From NCBI GenBank assembly GCA_934045075.1, contig OW203722.1, positions 17,081,486-17,145,485 of the forward strand: 64,000 bases of DNA, read 5' to 3'. The DNA comes from Yponomeuta sedellus (taxonomy: Eukaryota > Arthropoda > Insecta > Lepidoptera > Yponomeutidae). How positions within the stretch are numbered: the stretch's first letter is position 1; each line of letters begins with the position of its first letter. Below, piece by piece: positions 21,913-33,449 of this stretch. The position numbers were made by a program, and so were the translations under genes. A model generated the notes under the pieces. The model did not search any database, had not been told where the DNA came from, and worked only from the letters and a program-made list of their open reading frames with translations.

Positions 21913-22056
21913 GAAATGAAATGAAAAGGTTTTATCCAAAGTAGCGCCGAAACTGCGGCTTAATGAACGTTACAATTCAAACTAAGTGTCCATTTCAAAA
22001 TCAAGATTTTGGAAAAAAAATGGACAAAAATTCCAAACTTAGTCTTTTCAAAGTCA
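21913..22056 (+). mobile_element. Dispersed repeat (family E) copy 1
   Basis: About 145 bp from 'gaaatgaaaaggtttt' through 'caaagtagc...actgcgg' to 'ccaaacttagtcttttcaaa'. It aligns with 51284-51415 (same strand) and 61332-61475 (opposite strand). Its 3' half has a short stem, 'tgtccattt' against 'aaatggaca'. Non-coding. Confidence 0.75.
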
Positions 22057-22702
22057 ATAGACAAATGTTGAACCTTTCGCAACCAAATGAATAAATAGAC
22101 TCAGATAGAACTATAAATATGTTTTTTAAGTCATGTGAAACGTATAAGCTTTAAAGTCGATGTATGTAATGTACAAGCCCTTACAGTGAACGAAGTGCTT
22201 ACATTACCTACAGCGTTATGATCGGTGACAAATCGTTTATTATCACTTCTAAAAGTGTGGTCAATATTTCTCAAGAGATATTTAAAACCTCTCCAGTGGG
22301 TGTCCTTGCGTTGTACAAATTAATATGACCAAAAGAGCGACCACAAGCTTTTCGAAATATTTCAAACCTATTCGTATTGAATTTTTTTACTATGTCTTAA
22401 CTTGCCATGACAAGAACTACTAGCTAGTCACAAACGAATTTTAAAAACTAACTCAACAAAGTAAAATCACAGTACCAGAAAACAATAGTATAACCAAGTA
22501 AGTTTTGCAATCAATAATTTTAGTAATTTTAGCTAGTCTGGAAATTGGGATATTCGCTTTAGAATTAACACAAAAAATAAAACTATTCAGTGTCAAATTT
22601 AAGTAACCAGACTTCATTTACTGAGTTAATAAATTTGGAGTAGCAATCACTTGTTAACTGTGAAAGAAAACGTAAGGAAACCAAAAGTACTTGAGTATAG
22701 TC
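22057..22702. other. Unique AT-rich sequence
   Basis: Near 22660-22685, 'gtgaaagaaaacgtaaggaa' resembles the 'gtgaaggaaaacgtcgtgag' block at 41578, a possible decayed family C/M fragment. Nothing else is seen. Confidence 0.35.
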
Positions 22703-22874
22703 ATCGACCAAATAGGGGATGTATTAGCAAAGGGAAAGATAAAAAGTACCCGGAACCGGCGTGCGTGCATGCAACGACTTATGAACGTTAATGAAGCGAA
22801 GGTGATCTGTCAGGATCGTGGAAGGTGGCAGTCCCTGGTCTCTGCCTACCCCTCTGGGATACAGGCGTGAGGTT
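22703..22874 (+). mobile_element. Retroelement 3' end (family G) copy 1
   Basis: Contains 'aataggggatgtattagc', 'gataaaaagtacccgg', 'ccggcgtgcgtgca' and 'tctctgcctacccctctggg', ending 'caggcgtgaggttatg' directly at the (TATG)n array. Reverse-oriented 46030-46211 carries the same blocks in the same order, and 48494-48765 has them rearranged. Probably a LINE or SINE 3' region with a tetranucleotide tail. Confidence 0.7.
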
Positions 22875-23032
22875 ATGTATGTATGTATGTATGTATGTAT
22901 GTATGTATGTATGTATGTATGTATGTATGTATGTATGTATGTATGTATGTATGTATGTATGTATGTATGTATGTATGTATGTATGTATGTATGTATGTAT
23001 GTATGTATGTATGTATGTATGTATGTATGTAT
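22875..23032. repeat. (TATG)n microsatellite, about 39 units
   Basis: An uninterrupted array that starts exactly at the 3' end of the family G fragment. The repeat has the same sequence as the minus strand of the 4502-4747 and 6412-6704 arrays. Open frames across it are artefacts. Confidence 0.97.
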
Positions 23033-23544
23033 AATGTAGTCATAACTTGCACTGACATCGCCAATTGGAGGTATACACTCGTGATAATGAGCCCATACTC
23101 TCTCTCACTCTGATAGAAGGTTTGTACTCTGCTGTGGCACTTTTATAAGCTGTTTATGTGATAAATAAAGTAATTGTAAACCAAAATAGTTTTTTTGAAA
23201 TTCCGATGTCTCCTCTAAGGGGGAAGTAATTTATATGGTAAATAAGCATTTATACCATAGAGGTTGATACTGAGCCTTGATAACATCATTGGCCTTTAAT
23301 TGCAGGTTAAGACATTGTAATGAATACATCAATATCCATAAAGAGTAAATACAAGTGACTTCATAAGAGGACGAGCAAATGAAAATTATGACATAAAATT
23401 GATGACGTTTAAAAATGGCGGCCGGCTAAGTACAGGGTGTGCATAAATTTAGTGCACTCTGTCAAGAAGACGGACGTTCAAATATGGTAATAATGCCGAA
23501 ACTGACAATTACGGTACTTAAGTAAACTTTGAATCAATAATTTG
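23033..23544. other. Unique sequence with no supported feature
   Basis: No coding or repeat signal recognised. Confidence 0.4.
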
Positions 23545-24300
23545 GGAGTTGGCCCTAATGGCAAGCAAACTCATGCAGTGGCAATTTTGTGGAATTAACA
23601 GTGTTATATAAGTGGTATTATGTGCCTAAGTACCAGCCACAAATAAAATAATGTTACTTTAAGGCTTGTACTGAAACTTATACCATGGCCAAGTTTCATT
23701 ACACCATAAATCGTAGTTTATTATGACATTTCAATGTACTTTGCGAAGCCGAAAAGTACAATAAAAGTAGTTAATACATTGAATTGTCATAGTTAGTCGT
23801 ATGAAGCCCAAAAATGTGTTAGTAAAAAAAAATCAAATACATTCCAAATAAAACTAGTTTTCACCAAATGGAAGTTACCAAAAAATTCTTATATCAGCCA
23901 AAACGAAATAAATTCTCAACAAATTGGAGCTGGCCCTAATGACAAACAAACTCATGCAGTGACAATTTTATGGAATTAACAGTGTTATATGGTATTATGT
24001 GCCTAAGTACCAGCCACAAATAAAATAATGTTACTTTAAGGCTTGTACTGAAACATATACCATGGCCAAGTTTCATTACACAATAAATCATAGTTTATTA
24101 TGACATTTCAATGTACTTTTTGAAGCCGAAAAGTACAATAAAATTAGTTATTACATTGCATTATCATAGTTAGTCGTATGAAGCCCAAAAATGTGTTCGT
24201 AAAAAAATTAAAGGCGTGCTAAATAAAACTAGTTTTCACCAAATGGAAGTTGCCAAGAAATTCTTATACCAGCCAAAACGAAACAATTCTCAACAAATTG
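23545..24300. repeat. Tandem duplication of a 381-bp unit
   Basis: Unit 1 (23545-23925) and unit 2 (23926-24300) align end to end with scattered substitutions and small indels, by eye around 90% identical. Shared landmarks are 'ggccctaatg', 'accagccacaaataaaataa', 'ccatggccaagtttcattac' and 'ttttcaccaaatggaagtt'. Neither unit is open in any frame over its length. Confidence 0.92.
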
Positions 24301-24366
24301 TTTTAAACCAAAAATTTCGTTTATCCATTTTATTTTGTGAACAATTTTCATTCTATTTTAAGAATG

Positions 24367-24432
24367 TTTCTCTCTCTCTCTCTGAGAGAACTCCTGTTCC
24401 CTGCAGTAGGACGTATAGGGGCTACATAAAAA
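24367..24432 (+). mobile_element. Retroelement tail fragment (family N)
   Basis: A (TC)8 run and 'tgagagaactcctgttccct' then 'gcagtaggacgtatag...ggctaca'. The same arrangement is seen at 41078-41130 and, reversed, at 62685-62805. It resembles the '...cccactgctgggc...' class of lepidopteran LINE/SINE ends. Confidence 0.5.
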
Positions 24433-26449
24433 AATTATGAATTTTGGTGATTACATACTTATTTTGTCAAGTATACATAATTTGTGGATAGGGTTCCGGT
24501 TTGACCAAAACCACATTTGTGCAAATAAAAAGGTTTTTATTTTTTTTTCGCACAGTCAATCAAGTCTATTTAAAACTTTTTTTTTATACCCATTTCGATC
24601 TTTTGGTAAAAACCCCTTTTTTCCTTATGACGGCAGTATAATCCAGACGAACTTTCCTTGTCATTATCAGCACGTCATGACAATAAAGAAGTATTTTTAA
24701 GAGCAGCGTAAGCGGTGTGCTACAATGTCTTGACGTGGAAGAAAAAGACAAAGTTGAATTCCAGGATTTAGCAAATAATTAGAGCTAACATTGTAACAAA
24801 GGCGATGATTGTCTCCAATTCAGGCAAACAAATCCTGAGCAAATAACTTCAAACTAAACCGCCTTCTGGGAACGACAGTAATAAAGCCAGAAGAGACATC
24901 GTACGTAAAGTCCTTGCTAACGGCGAATTGGATAAAACCTTGTGCAATGTTTTCTTTGCAACTTAAAGCAGAAACCCCAATAGTAATTATTTCTTTTTCA
25001 ATAAGGACTGGCTTTTGTTAACTACGTGAACATCTTTAGAAGTTTGTAACCATTGTCGTCAATATACTTAATACCTACTTGAAATCGCTCGCTACAGGCA
25101 GAACTGTTGTTGAGTGTTGCTATTTTTTGCATCTCCTTCAGCCCTGTTAGATAATAGTTCTTAATTGTTTGGTATTGTGCGTGTATTGTTAGTACTAGCA
25201 CTCCATGTCATTACAATGTTAGATTAGGTAAATGTTATATTATAATTCAAAGGCAACAAAATATCTGCTTGAAACCTAAATTTTCTAAGTGCTTTACATT
25301 ACCAAAAAGGTAATCTACGAAAAATTGTTCGTACCACGTCTTGAAATCTTAGAGACGTTTTCCTCAATGTAAATACTAGTATTTTTAACGAATTTAGTTT
25401 AAGTGCTTCAAAAATTTTGAAAAACACGATTCCTCTAAAGCACTCTTCAGAGTCAGTTTACTTAATCTGCGGTTAAGATTTTTGCTTGAATAATTTCCAC
25501 CACAGACTATTTTAATGAGCGTTTTTATAGTTTTTTTAAGGAATTGAAGGAAAAAGGTGTCTTTTATAAATTGTTCATTTGTCTTGAGGTGTAGAATAGA
25601 AGAAAGGTTTAACCTAACATTTGGTTAGGTTCCTAGTTTTTCGGTAGAACGACATCCTGGTTTTCTGAGCACGCCTTGCTTGCTGTCTCTCTCGAATTTT
25701 CCCCTGTCAGTTGTCATGGCTCGGCTTGTAACGAAGTCTGGAGTTAATCTCAATTTGTAAGGCGCGTCTAGTCACGGCGTTTGTATTATAAGGACCGGGT
25801 GGAAAGTACTGTATTATTCATTAGAGTCGGACACTTCTACGCGGTTAATTGTTTGAACTCGGCTCCCGTTTGACATCGTCTCGGCTAATCAGGGCTCCGT
25901 TAACAACATCCGCCCCTCAAGTGGCCGGCCGATGACTCGACGCAAGGTTCGATGATGCAATTGTCTTGGGCTCACGCACAAAATGTACACTGCAGGAGAT
26001 CAGAAGAATACAAGCTTTTGATTTAGATTGTGAGGGCTGCCAACCGGATTGGTAAATCTCTCAGATTTGGAATTCTGTAAACCATACAAAAATGAAGTAC
26101 TCTGAAATACACCAGCGCCACATATCTGATTAGGGGTCAAAGTGGTCGCCATGGCCGAAATCGGTCGGATCAATCATCATCACTCTGCAGTAGCGAGGAC
26201 AAAGCAGATTATGAAATTAAATAATTTGTATTGGTTCACCCATCAAGTAGTTATTCAAATTCTATGGCTACTTTAGAAATAATAATAACTGATAAATAGT
26301 AAAAATAGTAACCATAAAAATATTAACTTATTATAACTTTTACACAACACAACACTTGACCTATTCCCAAACTCGGACTCTGTCCTATGGTCACCAGCCA
26401 AAATCACTAACACGGAATAAACAAAGACTAAGGTGATTAATTTGTATAA
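24433..26449. other. Unique region
   Basis: About 2 kb without matched repeats. 25670-25990 is GC-richer ('gtggccggccgatgactcga'). No coding motif in any frame. Confidence 0.4.
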
Positions 26450-26525
26450 ATCTGACGGCCTTCGGTGGGAATCAAACCCATGACTCCTTGGTAATCAAGC
26501 GCGTTACCCGCAAGACCAACCAAGT
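26450..26525 (-). mobile_element. tRNA-like SINE head, other family
   Basis: The minus strand shows 'ttggtcttgcgggtaacgcg' (box A-like) and 'gggtttgattccca' (box B-like) at tRNA spacing. The arms are degenerate. No second copy of this head was found in the window. Confidence 0.5.
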
Positions 26526-26799
26526 AGTTGGTAGAAATGTTATGAAACCTTCTGTTACATTTGTGTCTCATAGAGTTGCCTTCGACTAAGTTTGTCCTCA
26601 GAATCGCGTTGCCAATTGTTATACTTCCGATTGAGTGTCAAGGCTCACCGTTTTATTATGTCAATAGACTTGAACTCTGTAACTCGTTGTTGCATCTTGA
26701 TTGTATGTACTTATTCATTCATGAAAAGTAGATGACTCAGTTTCTTGTAGCATTCTGAATCATATTGGTCACTTATGTTTATTATCTAACAGCAACTAG

Positions 26800-26895
26800 C
26801 ACTAACACTTACATAGTAGATCTCGTTTTGGTAATAAAGCGAGACGAAAAAAAGGTGCAATTTGGTTCGAAGTGAGGATTTTGTTTGAAAATTAA
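26800..26895 (+). repeat. Dispersed repeat (family P) copy 1
   Basis: 'cttacatagt', 'tctcgttttggtaata', 'agcgagacgaaaaaaagg' and 'gttcgaagtgaggatttt' align one to one with 43733-43830. Nature unknown; non-coding. Confidence 0.65.
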
Positions 26896-26929
26896 ATATT
26901 AAAATGAAAAATTGTCCTTTGTTCCCGAT

Positions 26930-27115
26930 GGTGCTAAAGTGGAGGACTCCCACTATATGTCCACCACTGGCGGTCATCGAGAAAAAAAGATGCGATGTCC
27001 ACCAGTGGGGGCCAACCCAACCAACATCCTCCCGTTGACCACCACTGGGAACAACTTAGTTCCTTTGTCCTCCAGTGGGGGATATCAAAACTAAACATGT
27101 CTCGATGTCCCTCAC
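26930..27115. repeat. Spaced CCACTGG / CCAGTGG motif cluster
   Basis: Five variants of 'gtccaccactggg' occur at about 26959, 26997, 27040, 27068 and 27104, spaced 30-45 bp apart. They alternate between ccactgg, ccagtgg and a decayed form. This is either a degenerate minisatellite or a cluster of protein-binding sites. A 60-codon open frame across it has no recognised homology. Confidence 0.6.
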
Positions 27116-27228
27116 TGCCTAATCATACATGTTTGTATTACTAAAGCATTTTCCTTACATAATGTGTGTAAATATTGACTATTTATCTTAATATAAATAT
27201 CTGTGTAATTTCCTTTTTTATGTACAAC

Positions 27229-27418
27229 TAGCTGTCCCAGCAAACTTCGTACCGCCTATCAGTCGATTCTTTAAAAAAAAATTTAGTTTCTCTCCGTAAG
27301 AACCATCCTCGTACTTCAAGGATTATTATAAAAAAGAATTAGCGAAATCGGTTCTGCTGCTCTCGAGATTGGCGCTTACCAACACATTCAGCGATTTATT
27401 TTTATATTATAGATAAAG
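27229..27418 (+). mobile_element. Dispersed 'actagctg' repeat (family L) copy 1
   Basis: It begins 'actagctgtcccagcaaac', contains 'agaattagcgaaatcggt' and 'gcgcttaccaacaca', and ends 'tttttatattatagata'. This layout is a widespread lepidopteran retroelement 3' region. Related but diverged copies lie at 50240-50425 (+) and 62195-62410 (-). Confidence 0.65.
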
Positions 27419-28340
27419 TGTTCTCTATCTGTTTATCTATCTATTTACTAAAATACAAAAACAATGTATTTTTCAATTCAAATCAAATATATTTCTTATT
27501 TTCAATATTTAAATATATTTCTTAGTCTTCGAACATCAATATATAGATATTGATGTTCTCCCTACCCATTTATGCGAAACTGATAAAGTTGATCTTAAGC
27601 GACTGTTTTATTTATCTTTCAAACTGTAGTTATACGATTTTGTTTATAAAAAAACATGCTTTCTTAAAACCCTCTTTGGGGGCAGTTTAAATACTCTGTG
27701 GTAAAGAGAAAATCGTAACTACAGGTTATTTAAGCTATAACTGAGAAGTGTTGTAAGAATATCATGTTTTCATAAAAACGACCGTTAATCTTGTACGAGA
27801 TGGTTTCAACTGGATGTCCAAGCAGATAATTTTGTACAAACAATCGCGTCAACGGTTACGCCGTGGACAGGCAAGATGACGCTCAGATGAATGAACGCGT
27901 GTTGCGATGTCGATAGTGAGGACCTTTTTTATGTCAGAGAAATTATCGATTATTATATTTTCTTGGCAAAGATTTACCACTTGCCAATTTCGGTCTATCG
28001 AAAATTGAAAATACTCTTAGTAAATAAAACAGGTACCAGGTTCTTTTCTGACTTTGACTGAAGCAAAGTAAGAAAATATGAAACCTACATCCAATCAAAT
28101 TGCTATAACATTATCTAACCTAAAATAAAAACATCACACGTACGACCTTTTTCTTAATATCTTACACACACCATTAAAGTTTTTAGAGCAGTTCTCATCA
28201 AATTCCTAAATTTCTATTTAAAACTAATAAAATTTGGCAAAAAATGTGAAAAGCTCTATTTTGTTGTAAAAGTACATGAAATTATTACGACTTCAAACTT
28301 ATTTTTGCAATTGCTTTAACTTTTGTAGTCGTATATCTGA
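27419..28340. other. Unique AT-rich sequence
   Basis: A short palindrome-like 'catcaatatatagatattgatg' pair sits near 27534-27555. Nothing else recognised. An in-frame stop at 28338-28340 bounds the LINE fragment that follows. Confidence 0.35.
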
Positions 28341-29059
28341 AACCGGAAAGGTTCCTACCACCTTTATGCTGATGATCTTCAAATTTACACACGGTCTTCC
28401 GTAGAGAGTCTGCCCTTGGCTATAGCTAGATCTAACGCCGATCTTAAACGCATTCTACCATACAGAGAAAGGGGGAAAAACTTGGGTATTATCATGGACA
28501 GGTACATGTCCTGGGCACCGCAACTGGCGGAAGTGAGCCGGAAAATATTCGCTTCGGCGGCTTCTCTGAGAAGGTTACGGAATTTCCTGCCAACTGCCAC
28601 TAAGATTGCGCTTGCACAATCTCTGTTGCTACCTATCCTCGACTATGCTGATGCCAGCTATCTAGACTTAACTGAAGAGCAACTAAATAAACTTGAGCGC
28701 CTCCAAAACTTTGCTATAAGGTTTATATTTAGCTTACGCAAATATAACCATGTTTCTGAATATCGCACTAAGCTCAAGTGGCTCCACATCCGCCTCCGCA
28801 GGAATGCTCATATGATTTCGCTGCTGTACTCAGTGCTGTTCAACCTAGCCACTCCGCTTTACCTTAAAGAGCGCTTTGGGCACTACGATCCGACCAGAGT
28901 TTAGCACTGAACACACCAAGTCACACGTCGAGGTTCTTCAGTAGCTCATTTACCGTAAGGGCCGCCCGGCTGTGGAATGACCTGCCGGTTGTGATAAGAC
29001 GCTCTCCATCCCCGGCTATATTTAAAACCAGAGTAATGGAATTCCTTTTCTCTAAGTAA
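28341..29059 (+). pseudogene. CR1/Jockey-type LINE ORF2 3' part, deleted and frameshifted
   Basis: The frame opens after the stop at 28338-28340 and reads SYHLYADDLQIYTRSS at once; YADD (28365-28376) is the catalytic box of the reverse transcriptase. After about 27 more residues it passes straight to LPYRERGKNLGIIMDRYMSW. In intact LINEs of this type dozens of residues separate these blocks, so an internal deletion near 28455 is inferred. The thumb and C-terminal region follows (LLLPILDYADASYLDL, ERLQNFAIRFIFSL). A stop at 28902-28904 is caused by a 1-nt deletion; the next frame from 28901 reads SSSFTVRAARLWNDLPVV and ends FLFSK at the taa 29057-29059. The endonuclease and N-terminal RT are missing. 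Related by type, but not by sequence, to 36841-37294. Confidence 0.85.
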
Positions 29060-29425
29060 CTTATTTTGCTGTAAGTATTCATTAATCTCCTTTCATATAT
29101 ATGTAGGTATATCACCTGTTTCTTGTCCTAATAACACACTTGTTATATAAGTCACTGTTTATGTATGTGTATATATTTATAGTATTTAAGTATGCTTTAT
29201 GTAAGTTTATTATTACGTATACGTATGTTTATTAATATTAATATTTTTACCGACTACCCGTGTCTATTTCTCCTTCGGCAAATTCTCCGATTTGAGGTTG
29301 CCTGGAAGAAATTGCAATTAGCAATAAGGCCGCCAATTGTATCTTATCTTCTGTATCTGCTGTTCTGTATCAATTTTCCGGTATACAATAAAGAATATTC
29401 TTATCTTATCTTCGTTGTGCCCGCC
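29060..29425 (+). mobile_element. 3' UTR and tail of the LINE
   Basis: It follows the ORF directly. The last part reads 'gcaataaggccgccaattgt' and 'tatacaataaagaatattct' (29384-29404), also found at 7255-7345, 38100-38240 and 46283-46318. The intact 3' end with missing 5' half is typical of target-primed insertion. Open frames in it are incidental. Confidence 0.75.
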
Positions 29426-32400
29426 ATTGTAAAATGTTTTGGACAGCTGATTTGCGCTCTGCGATTTAGTGGTTTTTTTGTTTCTCGTGATTATGTATAA
29501 CACCTAATTAAGCTTTGTTTTGGACATTGATATTTGTGTAACGATCATCATCACATACATCGTCAATATAAACCAAAATCTGTTCTAAGTTCCAAATTCA
29601 TTTCTCAAAATCAGATCAGGCCCACATAAACTTTGCAGAACACCGTTTTTCTTTCTCAAAGAGGCGTCAAGGTAGGTCTCTACCTTGGCTTTGACGGTTG
29701 ATTAATAGTCTGGAGTGAGAAACTTGCTCGATTGGAGGAAATTTCATACGTTCTAAAATACTGTTTTCCTCAGAGTGCAAGAGTGGAGTCGCGGAAAACT
29801 TCGAGGAACTTCGTTTCTCTATATATTATTCTCTCCCACTCTGTCATGCGTGAGTGTGGAAAGGGCGAGATTGAAAATAAGCAGCAGCAGGAATTGATCA
29901 ACTTTTGTCAATGCATAATACAATCTTATCGACAAAAAACTTACACCACATCCCACAGCCCATCACTACCGGCCCGACGACGGACTGACCGACCGGTACG
30001 CGCGCACGGCATCAATTAAACCACCGGCCCATTACAATTCATTCACGATTATTGTTATTCCGCACCGCACATACGCCGCCGACATAAAAAAGGAATTGAC
30101 AGAAGAACGCAAGTGGCGACACTGAGATCCATCATCTGTCGGAGTAACGGAGTAGCTTCGGAGGAAATCTCAATTGGATTAAACTGATACTGCTTGGAGC
30201 AAAAAAAAGCCAATTTTTGTAAGCCTTGTAATTTTTCTACCATAATCATAAATATTCCAATCCTAACAGCGACGAAGTTTCAGTAAAGGCGAAGCTATCT
30301 GCAGACTTAAATCGTCACAATCTTCAGTTATAGGTTACCCAGCCACTTCTTTGTAGTTCTTTATTATAATTATTTAGCCAGTTCTTCAAAAAAGTGCACT
30401 TTTGTAAGTTCTAAACTTTCACACATATCCCTTCTGTCATTTGCATTTCTGTTAGTTGGTTTGTTCGCTTTGGTAATGAAATTAAGTGAGGTGCTTTTTT
30501 ACATGAAAATGGTTCTAATTATCATCTTCTATCTTTAAGATATAATAAAATGTGGGCCAATAATAATGCAACCTTATAATAGTTTCACATAAGTATTTGA
30601 CATGTAAGGGGTATTCTAATGTATTTAAGAACGGAATTATAAGCTAGAAATGAAACCTCTGTACATCGCTATGACACTTTCGCCGACGACGCTGCACGCG
30701 AATAAGTATTTTTCGTTTTATTACACTTCTTCCTAAGTTTCAGACACACATTTATACAATTTTAATAAGCTCTCTTTGTGGCTCGAAGGATTTAGATTGA
30801 CGACAACTTCTTTTTCTTTGCATGGACAACTTATCGTAATTCTCTAAGGGTGGTGAAAAGTGGTATCTCTTCCTAAACTCTGAACTCCAACGAAATCACT
30901 AGCTCAATAGGAGCATCGTGACAATTACCTTTCATAGCAAACTAGGGACTGCCTACCTTATTTTTGTCTCAGTAGGTCAGTACCAATATGGGTGCCCGAA
31001 GTAATTTAAAACACTAAAACGGTAAATAGTGGAGGCGTAAAAAATAAGTGGCAGGAAAACGTTAAACATTGGAATCCGAAGCACTTGCTCTTTGGATTGT
31101 AAAACCGTATATCCTTAAGCTGAGGGCCCCGAAATGTTTATGATATTTCCCGTAATTACTTTAACTGTAAACACACCCCTTTAATTGTGTCCACTACGGT
31201 TAATTATTTGTCACGGACCGTTTTAATTATTAATTCGGAAAACGCAGTAGTAGCTTCTTTGGCGAAAAGTCCCAAGTTCGTCTTCGTAAGATTATTCGTA
31301 AGTATTTACCTTTTGTACGACGTGTTGCGAAAAAATCTAATTAAAATATCACGACAAAATATGAGCCTTTTTATACGTTCACTAGAAGCGATAATATGTG
31401 CTCGTATCGAGTACATGTTAACTATGCGCGCGCACTACAATCCTTACTATTTCTCTATCGAGCACACAAAAAGATTTCAGAAAATTTGTGAGTTGATTAG
31501 TACAATGAAAGGACCTAGTTAACAATCGCAATTAAGGCTGTAGAACTATGTACAAGCGGTGCAATAACATTATAAAGGATTATATTTGTAAACCCTTGGG
31601 AGTGATCTGTGACCCAGAGGATGGTTTCTTTCTTTATGGTGCCTACAATGTTTAACACATTTTTGTTACATGTTATCACAGATACGTTAACATCTTTAAG
31701 AGGTTATGGACACCTTCACGGGAGTGGAAAAATTCATAAATCTTGTTTAATGTTTTGGCTCAATTTATTCTATACATAACAACATTTGGTTTACGTAAAA
31801 GCTATACAGAAATTAATTTTGTACCTGATTCAAACTCGCACTGAAGGTATTTAAAGGCTTGTTAAACCCTGTAGTTTTTGTAAGGTAATTCCACTTACGG
31901 TTCTGCACCAGAAAAACCTCATTTCCGCACTAAGACGAAGAAAAATCTTCGTCCAAGTCTTTGAACTCTCTGGTAATGGAAAAACGTTATTAGGGGGCAT
32001 TATTTATTACGGTCATAACTTTCAACAAGGTAGGTACTTCCCGTAATGTTATTTTCAAAACTCAAAATACCCAGTTTGTAACAAAAAAGCCCGTGTTTTA
32101 ACATTAGCAAGGTAATATGCCACAAAAATGATGTATCAAACATAAAATTGTAAAGTCACACTTTATGATAAGACGTCTATTGATTAAAAAGTAATAAATT
32201 TCCATAAGTACCTTCCGTTGAAAGGTTAATAACAAGGAATCGTCCTTGAGTTCTGCTGACCTATTTATTAAGATAGAATTATTAGCAAAAAGTTTCGTTT
32301 CGAAGCTTAACAATTACGTTTTTTAAGACGCCTCCTAAAAGACGCCGATCCTATCGTCAAAATTACCTGCACTTTGAAAGTTTTTCTTTCACGAACACAA

Positions 32401-33298
32401 TGTTTTCGTTTTGTGCCAGAAGACAGTTACAATTTTGGCCGTTATAATTGTATAGAATTTTTAGTCTTTCCCATGGCCCAGAACAACGAATTCTGTAGAG
32501 AAGCCTGACATTTAATGGTATTGCTTAATATTATTTATTGCGTACTCTTACGTTTCACTAATTAATACGGGCACCTTATCGAAAAAAAATCGATAATGAA
32601 CTTCTAAATGAAACAATTATGAAGAGTCTGGTAGCGTGCGTTTTATGACTCTTATAAAACAAAAAAGTTACGATTTTAATATGGTAATACGGAGGTTATT
32701 AAAACCGCCATAAATAACAACTCATTTTGACTGCGAAAATGATTCTCACGGGCTAATAGAAATATCGAAATGAATATCTCGTGACACGTAAAAAAACTAT
32801 TTACACTGGCATAAAAACCAAGTTGTAAATTCGTATAAGCGGCGTTAAACTTTTATGACTTTTAATTTCCACTGTCTATGAGAACGCCTTGCGACTCGAT
32901 GGTGTTTTGTTCCTGTCTGCGCGTTACCTGACGACCCTACCGGAGGATCACAGTCCTGGGAATATAATCTATAATCCATCGGTAACACGTGCACACAGCT
33001 ATTATTGATTTTGCCGTTTTTTCTCCAAAATTGCATGGCAGCGTCTTCGATTCGAAGCTGAAAAAAATATCACCGTCTGCTGAGTGAATGGGCCTTATTA
33101 TTAGCTTGCGCAATGTTCAGTTTTTTTTTGTAGACCCCACTCTGGGTCGCGTGGCATTGGCTCCGGTTTGCGAACATGTTATATTCTTCCATATTATGGG
33201 GAGGTATAATTTAGGTTTCCAAAATATGAAAAGCATCGCGGCTAGTGGGCTCCGCAATTACTGACACTATCGTTGCTGTGAACTAAGCACTAATTTAA
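29426..33298. other. Long unique region
   Basis: About 3.9 kb with no matched repeat family. A short snap-back, 'caaggtag' facing 'ctaccttg', lies at 29666-29697 inside its left part. An open frame at 31187-31522 (+, 111 codons) has no recognised domain. Confidence 0.4.
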
Positions 33299-33449
33299 AA
33301 GGATGGTATAAATGCTGAGCAAGTCTACTTTAAAACACAAAAATATGACCTAGCTTACGAAAGTATGATTTCCCACTAGAAACTATTAACTATGTAAGCT
33401 AGATTATAATGTTAAAATTAGATTAGACTCCTTTGAATATATAATAATT
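33299..33449 (+). mobile_element. Dispersed repeat (family F) copy 1
   Basis: 'aggatggtataaatgctgag' then 'caagtctac', 'aacacaaaaatatg', 'cccactagaaactatta' and 'gtaagctagatta' match 36507-36692. This copy lacks about 35 bp present in the second copy. It ends in an AT-rich tail like a LINE 3' end. Confidence 0.75.
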
